Assembly: GCA_001873845.1 (NCBI GenBank)
Contig: MNZY01000161.1
Coordinates: 1-5,813, forward strand
DNA from: Candidatus Altarchaeum sp. CG2_30_32_3053
Lineage (GTDB): Archaea; Altiarchaeota; Altiarchaeia; Altiarchaeales; Altiarchaeaceae
Length of the DNA: 5,813 nt
Direction of reading: 5' to 3'
Under the pieces are notes generated by a model. That model saw nothing but the letters and a program-made list of their open reading frames with translations. It was not told the DNA's origin and searched no databases. Below are positions 1-5,489 of the stretch, in pieces. The stretch's first letter is position 1; the number at the start of each line of letters is the position of its first letter. Both the position numbers and the translations under genes were made by a program.

Positions 1-170
1 AAATGCTTTTTTGATTTTATGTCTCGATTCTAAAATGTGAAATTTTTCAACAACATTTTAGAAATTTTTCCATAAAATTTTAATTTTATTACAACTTGTT
101 GAGAAGCAGGATACAACCATAGGCATTCTAAGTGACATTAAGCAGGATACAACACATATTCAATCCAACT
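1..170. other. AT-rich non-coding stretch with inverted repeats
   Basis: I see no recognisable gene here. Two inverted repeats stand out. Bases 30-38 (ctaaaatgt) pair perfectly with 53-61 (acattttag) around a 14-nt loop that itself contains a short gaaa/tttc pairing. Bases 72-79 (ataaaatt) pair with 82-89 (aattttat). They could be transcript-end hairpins of a gene lying to the left of the window, or simply chance pairing in very AT-rich DNA; the 9-bp stem at 30-61 is the better of the two. Confidence 0.4.
104..153. repeat. 14-bp direct repeat, two copies
   Basis: The 14-mer aagcaggatacaac occurs at 104-117 and again at 140-153, a period of 36 bp. It is less AT-rich than its surroundings, which makes a chance exact repeat unlikely. 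Only two copies are present and the sequence between them is unrelated, so this is not a CRISPR array on the evidence here. It could be a paired protein-binding site (iteron or operator type) or the scar of a small duplication. Confidence 0.55.
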
Positions 171-275
171 ATGCACAATGAGATTGACGACTTAAGAGTA
201 AAATATGAAAGGATGGAAATGGAGATTGGTGTGATAAAAAGGGTTCTCAAAGTACCCGTTGATACAGTAGTATAA
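171..275 (+). CDS. possible tiny ORF, hypothetical (34 aa)
   Basis: An ATG at 171 opens a 34-codon frame ending at TAA 273-275; the frame is open back to a possible GTG at 132. The peptide (MHNEIDDLRVKYERMEMEIG...) is rich in charged residues and has a heptad-like spacing of I, L, V, M and I, as in a short helix or coiled coil. The base composition here is less AT-rich than the flanks, which fits former coding DNA. I do not recognise a family. It could be the C-terminal end of a lost small protein (for example an antitoxin-like or coiled-coil protein), a genuine small protein, or a chance ORF. There is no Shine-Dalgarno sequence. Confidence 0.2.
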   Translation: MHNEIDDLRVKYERMEMEIGVIKRVLKVPVDTVV

Positions 276-458
276 ATATATAATTTTTTTATTCTAAAAC
301 GGTTTTAAAAGAAATCTTTTCCTGTTTTTAGAGATATGTTCAAAAAACAGATGAACATTTAAAAAACTATGTGGTTTTTAATCTTTAAAAATCACCTCGC
401 TGTCGTTTGGAAATTTTCAAAATCAATTGATTTTCAAAATGCCTTGAAATATTTTTAA
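276..458. other. structured AT-rich leader region upstream of ade
   Basis: This gap holds no gene. It contains a run of inverted repeats: 295-300/302-307 (taaaac/gtttta), 322-329/343-350 (ctgttttt/aaaaacag), 336-341/353-358 (atgttc/gaacat, interlocked with the preceding stem), 362-367/374-379 (aaaaac/gttttt) and the palindrome at 413-440. A TATA-rich stretch (tataaatatataa, 271-283) could serve as an archaeal promoter; if so the ade transcript would have a leader of roughly 150 nt containing these hairpins. No SD-like sequence precedes the ATG at 459. Confidence 0.35.
413..440. repeat. 28-bp imperfect palindrome just upstream of ade
   Basis: The core aaaatcaattgatttt (419-434) is a perfect 16-bp palindrome. 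It is extended on both sides by attttc (413-418) and caaaat (435-440), which pair apart from one C/C mismatch. It ends 18 bp before the ade ATG at 459. As DNA it could be an operator for a dimeric regulator; as RNA it could form a hairpin that blocks or frames the start. Base composition alone makes AT palindromes fairly common, so the role is inferred. Confidence 0.4.
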
Positions 459-1094
459 ATGAACAAACATTCTATTCTAATAAATGCCGCATTACATCCC
501 GAAAAGTGCGATTTATTTGTTGAAGGAAATTTGGTAAATGTCATAACAAAAGAAATTTATAAAACAAGAATCGGAATAAAAAACAGAAGCATTGTTTATA
601 TTGAAAGAGATGAAAATATTGAATCAGATAAATTTTTACTTCTGTCATTTATTGACTCTCACATTCACATTGAAAGTTCTATGCTAATTCCTTCTGAATT
701 TGCGAAACTAGCAGTTAAACACGGAACCTGTGCAGTTGTTGCAGACCCTCATGAAATTGCAAATGTTCTTGGAGTAGAAGGAATTAAATTTATGATTGAA
801 AATTCAAAAAAGACTCCTGTGGAAATTTATTTTAATATTCCTTCCTGTGTTCCGGCGGCAGAGGAATTTGAAACATCTGAAAAAATTTCTGTTGGAGGCA
901 TAAAAAAACTAATGAAACACAAAAGGATATTAGGGCTGGCAGAGGTAATGAACTTTCCGGGAGTGATAAAGTGCGAGCCGGAAATTATTGAAAAACTCAA
1001 ATTGTTTAATTCAAAAAATTTTGTAATTGACGGACACTGTCCAAATTTAAGAGGCAATTCATTAAATGCTTATGCAATATTCGTTCGGTCATGA
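459..1094 (+). CDS. ade: adenine deaminase, N-terminal fragment (211 aa)
   Basis: This piece covers the N-terminal beta-sandwich and the first half of the metal-dependent TIM barrel. Visible are the HxH metal ligands H68 and H70 in FIDSHIHIESS, ADPHE at residues 95-99, PSCVPA at 128-133, the conserved E162 in LAEVMNFPG and H193 in DGHCP. The usual Pro-Gly before FID is replaced (LLLSFID), a small deviation from the family. The frame holds through NAY at 203-205 (1065-1073) and then runs into TGA at 1092-1094, while homology continues in the +1 frame at GHES (1087-1098). ATG 459 fits the family N-terminus (ILINAALHPEKCDLFVEG). No SD precedes it. Confidence 0.7.
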   Translation: MNKHSILINAALHPEKCDLFVEGNLVNVITKEIYKTRIGIKNRSIVYIERDENIESDKFLLLSFIDSHIHIESSMLIPSEFAKLAVKHGTCAVVADPHEIANVLGVEGIKFMIENSKKTPVEIYFNIPSCVPAAEEFETSEKISVGGIKKLMKHKRILGLAEVMNFPGVIKCEPEIIEKLKLFNSKNFVIDGHCPNLRGNSLNAYAIFVRS

Positions 1095-1290
1095 ATCAAC
1101 AGAATACAGCGAGGCAATTGAAAAATTGAGAAAGGGAATGTACCTGATGCTCAGAGGCGGCTCTGCTGCAAAAAACATAAACATTTTGAAGGAAATCATC
1201 AGGAATAAAATTTCTACCGACAATTGTATGCTCGTATGTAATGACATCCATGCCGGCGAATTAAACAGGGACACATTAATTTACAGATAA
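1066..1290 (+). CDS. ade: adenine deaminase, middle fragment
   Basis: Homology begins at about 1084-1087 (FGHESTEYSEAIEKLRKGMY…), not at the nominal ATG 1066, whose first six codons are an out-of-frame reading of the previous piece. It contains the conserved GGSAAKN block and VCNDIH, the counterpart of the family's TDDRH motif that supplies a metal-binding Asp; the second D is kept and the first is N here. It stops at TAA 1288-1290 because of a frame slip at about 1279-1287. It could not be an active enzyme alone and is unlikely to have its own start. Confidence 0.6.
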   Translation: MLMQYSFGHESTEYSEAIEKLRKGMYLMLRGGSAAKNINILKEIIRNKISTDNCMLVCNDIHAGELNRDTLIYR

Positions 1291-1304
1291 AGAAGGCAAT
1301 TGAA

Positions 1305-1547
1305 ATGGGGATGGATGAAATTGACGCAATACGACTGGCAACTTTGAATTCTTCAAATTACTTTAATTTAAAAAATTTAGGCGCGCTCGCAATCGGAAGG
1401 GACGCAAATATAACTATTGTTGACAACTTAAAGGACTTTAATGTTGAGACAGTAATATTTAAAGGTAAAATTGTAGTTAGCAGCGGAAAAATTTTAGCAA
1501 AATTTAAAAAAAGAAAAATTTCCGAAAAATGGACACATACTGTCTGA
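1305..1547 (+). CDS. ade: adenine deaminase, end of the catalytic barrel
   Basis: In-frame homology starts before the ATG, at about 1284 (QIKKAIEMGMDEIDAIRLATLNSSNYF), so ATG 1305 is an internal methionine rather than a real start. The piece carries the family's AIRLATLN…Y and LGALAIGRDANITIVDNL blocks, which form the last barrel helix and return to the small beta-sandwich. It ends HTV-TGA (family: NTV), where the linker to the C-terminal domain should follow. About 15-20 linker residues are absent before the next piece resumes in another frame. Confidence 0.6.
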   Translation: MGMDEIDAIRLATLNSSNYFNLKNLGALAIGRDANITIVDNLKDFNVETVIFKGKIVVSSGKILAKFKKRKISEKWTHTV

Positions 1548-1548
1548 A

Positions 1549-2109
1549 ATGGTGCGCATAATAAAGGCAATTGACGGACAAATATTCACAAAAGAAGAGA
1601 TAACGGAAGTTGAGGTCTGGGATTATTGTCTGATGGAAAATTTAAACAAAGATATACTAAAGATTGTAGTTGTTGACAGGCACAAAGGTAAAAATTTTGC
1701 AGTCGGATTTGTGATGGGCTTTGGAATAAAGAACAGAGCAATTGCATCAGGTATATCGCATGATGCTCACAATATTATAGCAGTCGGAAGTGATGATGAG
1801 TCCATAATCAAGGCAATTAATGAAACTGACAGAATTCATGGAGGAATTGTTGTTGTCCATAAGAGCCTGGAGATTTATTCACAATATTCGTTACCTTTAA
1901 AAATAGCAGGTCTGATGTCAGATGATGCAGACAAAGTCATAAAAGGAATAAAAATTTTAAGTAAAAAAGCAAATGATATCAAATGCAGATTAAGTGAGCC
2001 ATTTATAACGCTTTCATTTCTTGCACTGCCTGTGATTCCTGAACTGAAAATTACCGACAGGGGTTTGGTAAATGTCATGAATTTTAAATTTATGGATTTG
2101 ATTGTATAG
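1549..2109 (+). CDS. ade: adenine deaminase C-terminal domain (186 aa)
   Basis: This is the complete Ade C-terminal domain: VRIIKAIDGQIFTKE, DILKIVVVDRHKG, GFVMGFGIKNRAIASGISHDAHNIIAVG (residues 52-80), GLMSDDAD, and TLSFLALPVIPELKITDRGLVNV (154-176). Its ATG lies one base after the TGA of the preceding piece (tgaaatg), an arrangement that would allow translational coupling. The open frame may therefore be translated as a separate polypeptide. Whether the two halves could reassemble is unknown; the upstream pieces are themselves broken, so I favour a remnant. The frame is open back to LSE before the ATG. Confidence 0.65.
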   Translation: MVRIIKAIDGQIFTKEEITEVEVWDYCLMENLNKDILKIVVVDRHKGKNFAVGFVMGFGIKNRAIASGISHDAHNIIAVGSDDESIIKAINETDRIHGGIVVVHKSLEIYSQYSLPLKIAGLMSDDADKVIKGIKILSKKANDIKCRLSEPFITLSFLALPVIPELKITDRGLVNVMNFKFMDLIV

Positions 2110-2224
2110 TAAATTTAATGTCATCACCATATTTCGGATATTTTAAATAAATTTAAAACGAAATTCTAATTTATATAAAAATTTAACTAATACAAAAATT
2201 TAATTATCAGATTAATACACAAAA
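2110..2224 (+). promoter_or_regulatory. intergenic gap with TATA-like box for HMG-CoA synthase
   Basis: The stretch tttatataa at about 2170-2178 matches an archaeal TATA box (TTTATATA type). It lies about 47-55 bases before the ATG at 2225, giving a predicted start site near 2200 and a leader of about 25 nt. No SD sequence lies before the ATG (…attaatacacaaaa). The preceding bases are AT-rich with no clear BRE. The assignment rests on this match and on the position in the only sizeable gap before this gene. Confidence 0.45.
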
Positions 2225-3280
2225 ATGTCAGTCGGAATTGTTGGTTATGGAGGTTATGTCCCAAGATTCAGAATAAAGGCAGAAGAAATAGCAAGGGTCT
2301 GGGGAGAAGATGGAAAGAGAATGTCAGGCGGTTTAAATGTTTATGAAAAGTCGGTTCCCGGAATGGATGAGGATGCGGCGACAATTGCAGTTGAAGCAGC
2401 AAGAAATGCAGTTCAGCATGCTAGTATCAGTCCGCAGGAAATAGGTGCATTATATATTGGTTCCGAATCGCATCCGTATGCTGTTAAGCCAACGGCGACC
2501 ATTGTTGCGGAAGCAATAATGGCAACACCAGATTTAATGGCAGCAGATCTTGAATTTGCATGCAAAGCGGGAACAGCAGGAATTCAGATGTGTATGGGAC
2601 TTGTCAAAGCAGGAATGCTGAAGTATGGAATGGCAATAGGCACAGATACTTCGCAGAGCAGGCCGGGTGATGCCTTGGAATATACTGCCTCGGCAGGAGG
2701 AGCAGCTTATATAATCGGAGGAGAAAATCTGGTCGCAGAAATTTTGGACACATATTCTTTTACAACAGACACACCAGATTTCTGGAGAAGAGATAGTGCA
2801 GAATTTCCAAGTCATGGCGGAAGATTTACAGGAGCACCCGCATATTTCAGACATATATCATCGGCAGCAGCTAAAATTATGGAAAGGAATAATTTAAAGC
2901 AGGATGATTTTAAATATGTTATCTTTCACCAGCCGAACGGAAAATTTCCCCTTGAAGTCGCAAAGAAATTAAATTTTAAGAAAGAGCAGGTTGAACTGGG
3001 ATTACTTGCTCCGTACATCGGAAATACTTATTCCGGGGCAACCCCTCTCGGACTGGCAAATGTTCTTGATTACGGATGCGAAGGCGATTTGATTTTAGCA
3101 ACATCATTTGGTAGCGGAGCAGGAAGCGATGCTTTTGTTATTAAAGTTACAAAAGAGAATGAACGAAGACGAAATCCGAATCCGATAAGAAAATATATAG
3201 AAGATAAGGAATATATTGACTATGCGATTTATGCTAAATTTAAGGGAAAAATCAAAGGAATATATTTGAGAAAGGACTGA
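2225..3280 (+). CDS. hydroxymethylglutaryl-CoA synthase, archaeal type
   Basis: It condenses acetyl-CoA with acetoacetyl-CoA to HMG-CoA, the first committed steps of the mevalonate route that feeds archaeal ether-lipid isoprenoids; it acts in the cytosol. At 351 aa it is full length for the archaeal family (about 345-350). The sequence shows the N-terminal GIVGYGGYVPRFRIK, the block EKSVPGMDEDAATIAVEAARNA, catalytic Glu81 in GSESHPYAVKPT, nucleophile Cys113 in EFACKAGTAG, His235 in FHQPNGKFP, and the thiolase-fold C-terminal GNTYSGATPLGLANVLD and SFGSGAGSDAF. In many archaea it is encoded next to acetoacetyl-CoA thiolase and a DUF35 protein, with which it forms a channelling complex; neither is in this window. 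The gene appears intact. ATG 2225 matches the family N-terminus. A TATA-like box lies upstream and there is no SD. Confidence 0.96.
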   Translation: MSVGIVGYGGYVPRFRIKAEEIARVWGEDGKRMSGGLNVYEKSVPGMDEDAATIAVEAARNAVQHASISPQEIGALYIGSESHPYAVKPTATIVAEAIMATPDLMAADLEFACKAGTAGIQMCMGLVKAGMLKYGMAIGTDTSQSRPGDALEYTASAGGAAYIIGGENLVAEILDTYSFTTDTPDFWRRDSAEFPSHGGRFTGAPAYFRHISSAAAKIMERNNLKQDDFKYVIFHQPNGKFPLEVAKKLNFKKEQVELGLLAPYIGNTYSGATPLGLANVLDYGCEGDLILATSFGSGAGSDAFVIKVTKENERRRNPNPIRKYIEDKEYIDYAIYAKFKGKIKGIYLRKD

Positions 3281-3290
3281 AAATCTGAAA

Positions 3291-3326
3291 TTTTATTTTA
3301 AATTTTACTTTTATTTTAAATTTTAT
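3291..3326. repeat. 18-bp tandem repeat, T-rich, in the HMG-CoA synthase-pheT gap
   Basis: Two copies of an 18-mer, ttttattttaaattttac (3291-3308) and ttttattttaaattttat (3309-3326), differ at one base. On the + strand this gives a series of T runs directly after the HMG-CoA synthase stop (3278-3280), which is what archaeal intrinsic terminators look like (oligo-T tracts without a strong hairpin). It may therefore end the HMG-CoA synthase transcript. The 52-bp gap leaves no room for the missing half of pheT. Confidence 0.5.
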
Positions 3327-3332
3327 TTTGAA

Positions 3333-4238
3333 ATGAAAAACACATCACAGATTATGCAAACCAGGGCAGTTGATCTGACTGTTTCTTATGTCAATAAAAT
3401 GCTCGGAATGAAATTTATAACTGACGAGGTGCAAAATTTACTGATAAAAACAGGAATGGAATCAAAAATAATTAATACGAATCGTTTAAAGGTATATATT
3501 CCTCCTTACAGAACAGATATATTGCATGCTATGGATGTTGTTGAGGATATAGCGATTGCTTACGGTTATGAAAATTTTATTCCAGAAATTCCGAAGATTT
3601 TTACAATTGGACAAAAGGATAAATTTCAGGTATTCTGCGACAAAATAAGAAACATAATGCTCGGTTTAAATTTTCAGGAGAGTATGTCTTTAATCCTTAC
3701 AAACAGGGAAAATTTATTTAAGCGAATGAATATTAATATTGAAGCAGAGAATGAGAATGTTGGGGATGCACAGGATGTCGTTGAAACGGAGAACGCATTA
3801 TCAGCAGAACATAATGTCGTGAGGAATTATCTGTTGCCTTCATTAATTTCATTCCTTAAAAAAAACAAAACCAGAGGGTATCCGCAAAAAATTTTTGAGA
3901 TTGGTCAGGCCATTGAAAAAATAAACGGAAAATTTCAGGAGGCAGTTAAAATCAGCGGAGTAATTGCAGGCACAAAGACAAATTTTTCCGAAATAAAGGC
4001 GGTTGTTGAGGGTATTTTGTTTTGTCTTACTGACAGTAGCAATGTTAAAGTTTTGGAATTTAACCAATGCTTTTTTATAGATGGAAGGGCTGCAAAAATT
4101 TTAACATTGACCAGAGAAACAGAGACAGATACGGGATTTTTCGGGGAAATTTCGCCGATAGTTGCAGAAAATTTTGCGATTGAGGTTCCTGTTACTGCTT
4201 TTGAAATAAATTTAACTGATTTGTATAGTAACATTTAA
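3333..4238 (+). CDS. pheT: phenylalanyl-tRNA synthetase beta chain, lacks N-terminal half
   Basis: PheRS (alpha2beta2) charges tRNA-Phe; the beta chain holds editing and structural modules. This 301-aa frame corresponds to the C-terminal part of an archaeal PheT, normally about 550 aa. B5 spans residues about 12-85 (LTVSYVNKMLG; PPYRTDIL at 57-64; DVVEDIAIAYGY). The catalytic-like core runs from about 90 to the end, with ENALSAEHNVVRNYLLPSLISFL (153-175), KIFEIG, and GFFGEISPIVAENFAIEVPVTAFEINL. The B1 domain and the B3/B4 editing domain are absent. The frame stays open upstream of ATG 3333 through AT-rich sequence and the 3' end of the neighbouring gene, but that extension has no homology. 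The retained part has no internal stop, frameshift or obvious loss. It may be a truncated duplicate, the result of rearrangement or misassembly, or one half of a split PheT. No SD precedes it. Confidence 0.85.
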   Translation: MKNTSQIMQTRAVDLTVSYVNKMLGMKFITDEVQNLLIKTGMESKIINTNRLKVYIPPYRTDILHAMDVVEDIAIAYGYENFIPEIPKIFTIGQKDKFQVFCDKIRNIMLGLNFQESMSLILTNRENLFKRMNINIEAENENVGDAQDVVETENALSAEHNVVRNYLLPSLISFLKKNKTRGYPQKIFEIGQAIEKINGKFQEAVKISGVIAGTKTNFSEIKAVVEGILFCLTDSSNVKVLEFNQCFFIDGRAAKILTLTRETETDTGFFGEISPIVAENFAIEVPVTAFEINLTDLYSNI

Positions 4239-4257
4239 GGGCAGATTAAAAATAAAG

Positions 4258-4320
4258 ATGAAAAAAACAGGAACAAAAACAAACACAGGAACAAAAACAA
4301 ACACAGAAATAACAATGTAA
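4258..4320 (+). CDS. possible 20-codon leader ORF before aRF1
   Basis: ATG 4258 opens a 20-codon frame encoding MKKTGTKTNTGTKTNTEITM, built from two TGTKTN repeats, and ends in TAA at 4318-4320, two bases before the aRF1 ATG at 4323. The frame differs from that of aRF1. The tight stop-to-start spacing would permit termination-reinitiation coupling. The repeat coincides with an 18-bp DNA tandem duplication, so the open frame may be a by-product of the repeat. Functional status is unproven. Confidence 0.2.
   Translation: MKKTGTKTNTGTKTNTEITM
4267..4306. repeat. 18-bp tandem repeat upstream of aRF1
   Basis: The 18-mer acaggaacaaaaacaaac is repeated exactly at 4267-4284 and 4285-4302, followed by the first four bases of a third copy (4303-4306). 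It fills most of the 84-bp gap between pheT and aRF1 and is A/C-rich on the + strand. It has the same period (18 bp) as the repeat in the preceding gap but unrelated sequence. It could be slippage-generated or an unstructured leader. Confidence 0.7.
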
Positions 4321-4322
4321 AG

Positions 4323-5459
4323 ATGGCTACGGATACTGAGGAAGAAGAAAAAGAGGTGGAAATTTATCATTTGAAGAAGGTAGTGCAGGAATTGAAAAAG
4401 ATAAAGGGACAGCATACTGCTCTGATTTCTTTTTATATCCCTGCGGGCTATAACATGATACTGGCATTGCAGCAAATCCAGCAGGAGCAGGGGACAGCAG
4501 AAAATATTAAATCAAGAGTAAACAGGAAGAATGTCGTTGATGCTCTTGAAAGAACTGCCCAGCACTTAAAATTATTCAAAAAAACGCCTCCGAATGGTTT
4601 AATTGTTTTTTGCGGAAATGCATCTGAAATTGAAAGCATTCAAGATATAAAAATATGGAGTTTGGAACCGCCGCAGCCATTAATAGTAAAACTTTACAGG
4701 TGTGACCAGGAATTTATAACCAAGCCGCTGGAAGATATGATTTCCACAAGGGATGTTTACGGACTGATTGTCATAGACAATAACGAAGCAACAATCGGAA
4801 TTTTAAGAGGAGACAATTATTCTATTTTGAAGACAAAGGAATCAGGATATCATGGAAAGCACAGAGCCGGAGGGCAATCTGCAAGAAGATATGAACGATT
4901 AATTGCCGAGCAAAGTCATAATTTTAAAAAATATATCGGTGACTCGGCAACACAACTTTTTATGCCTGTGTTAAATGAACTAAAGGGGATACTTGTTGGT
5001 GGCCCGGGTGCGACAAAGATTGAATTTATAGAAGAAGGAGGGATGCATCATGAGTTAAAAAAAAAGATCATAGCAGTAAAGGACATAAGTTATACCGATG
5101 AGTCGGGAATCAGGGAATTAATTCAGGCATCAGAGGACGATTTGAAGGATGTGCAAATGGTTAAACAGCAAAGAATGATGGCAAGATTTATGTTGGGGCT
5201 GGTTAATAAAAATGCAGAGTATGTAAGTTATGGGGAGGAAGCAAAAGAACTTTTGGAAAGAGGCGCAGTAGATATATTGCTTTTGTCCGAGGAAATAGGT
5301 GATGAAGAGATTGACAGGCTTTATGAAATTGCGAAGAAGAGTAAAACGAATGTTGAGTTACTGCCGACAACATTTGAAGAAGGATATCAGCTTTATAACA
5401 CATTTGGAGGTGTCGGAGCAATATTAAGATACAGAGTTGATGAAAGTGAAAATTATTAA
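4323..5459 (+). CDS. prf1: peptide chain release factor aRF1, without minidomain
   Basis: This class I release factor recognises all three stop codons in the ribosomal A site and triggers peptidyl-tRNA hydrolysis. Domain 1 carries NIKS (residues 61-64) and YRCDQEF (125-131, the YxCxxxF element), both for stop-codon decoding. Domain 2 carries KHRAGGQSARR with the catalytic GGQ at 183-185. Domain 3 includes GGPGATK, HHELKKK, YTDESGIRELI and the terminal FEEGYQLYNTFGGVGAILRYR, the part expected to bind aEF1A/ABCE1. The usual archaeal length is about 410-420 aa, but this is 378. The deficit is at residues 322-331, where the family has a C-terminal minidomain of roughly 35-40 residues, often with Cys pairs; here VDILLLSEEI leads straight into the helix DEEIDRLYEIAKKS. 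ATG 4323 starts an acidic leader (MATDTEEEEKEVE). The gene is otherwise intact. No SD is present. Confidence 0.95.
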   Translation: MATDTEEEEKEVEIYHLKKVVQELKKIKGQHTALISFYIPAGYNMILALQQIQQEQGTAENIKSRVNRKNVVDALERTAQHLKLFKKTPPNGLIVFCGNASEIESIQDIKIWSLEPPQPLIVKLYRCDQEFITKPLEDMISTRDVYGLIVIDNNEATIGILRGDNYSILKTKESGYHGKHRAGGQSARRYERLIAEQSHNFKKYIGDSATQLFMPVLNELKGILVGGPGATKIEFIEEGGMHHELKKKIIAVKDISYTDESGIRELIQASEDDLKDVQMVKQQRMMARFMLGLVNKNAEYVSYGEEAKELLERGAVDILLLSEEIGDEEIDRLYEIAKKSKTNVELLPTTFEEGYQLYNTFGGVGAILRYRVDESENY

Positions 5460-5489
5460 AATTTATAAAAATTTGTATTTGTATGGCAC

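Larger units (their letters stand above)
459..2109 (+). pseudogene. ade: adenine deaminase, broken by three frame disruptions
   Basis: Taken together, four consecutive + strand frames read as one adenine deaminase (COG1001, amidohydrolase superfamily plus the Ade C-terminal domain). The enzyme deaminates adenine to hypoxanthine in purine salvage in the cytosol. Family blocks occur in the right order: FIDSHIHIESS (metal-binding HxH), ADPHE, IPSCVPA, LAEVMNFPG, DGHCP, GHES, GGSAAKN, VCNDIH (family usually TDDRH), LGALAIGRDAN, then the C-terminal HDAHNII and PVIPELKITDRGL. Breaks lie at about 1074-1090, 1279-1287 and 1540-1549. At the second break one extra T in the TTT run 1280-1282 would restore the frame (…DTLILQIKKAIE…). 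The first lacks a few residues of the usual NAY…SDHE segment, and the third lacks roughly 15-20 residues of the interdomain linker, so simple base-calling error does not explain them all. A decaying pseudogene is the best reading; a poor-quality assembly is the alternative. Confidence 0.8.

Noticed and set aside
104..153. CRISPR remnant
   Set aside because: Only two 14-bp copies are seen, the period is too short for repeat plus spacer, and there are no further units.
1066..1094. Programmed frameshift making a full adenine deaminase
   Set aside because: Conserved residues are missing at the junction, two other breaks exist in the same gene, and no slippery heptamer with a stimulatory structure is evident.
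2534..2854. Reverse-strand open frame of 106 codons inside HMG-CoA synthase
   Set aside because: It lies entirely opposite a clearly identified conserved gene, and its Cys/Ser-rich translation has no family features; it is a shadow frame.
3935..4234. Reverse-strand frame of 99 codons inside pheT
   Set aside because: It is fully antisense to conserved PheT core motifs and has no independent support.
4212..4475. Reverse-strand frame of 87 codons across the pheT-aRF1 gap
   Set aside because: It overlaps two real genes and its FVFVPVFVFVPV stretch is just the 18-bp tandem repeat read backwards.
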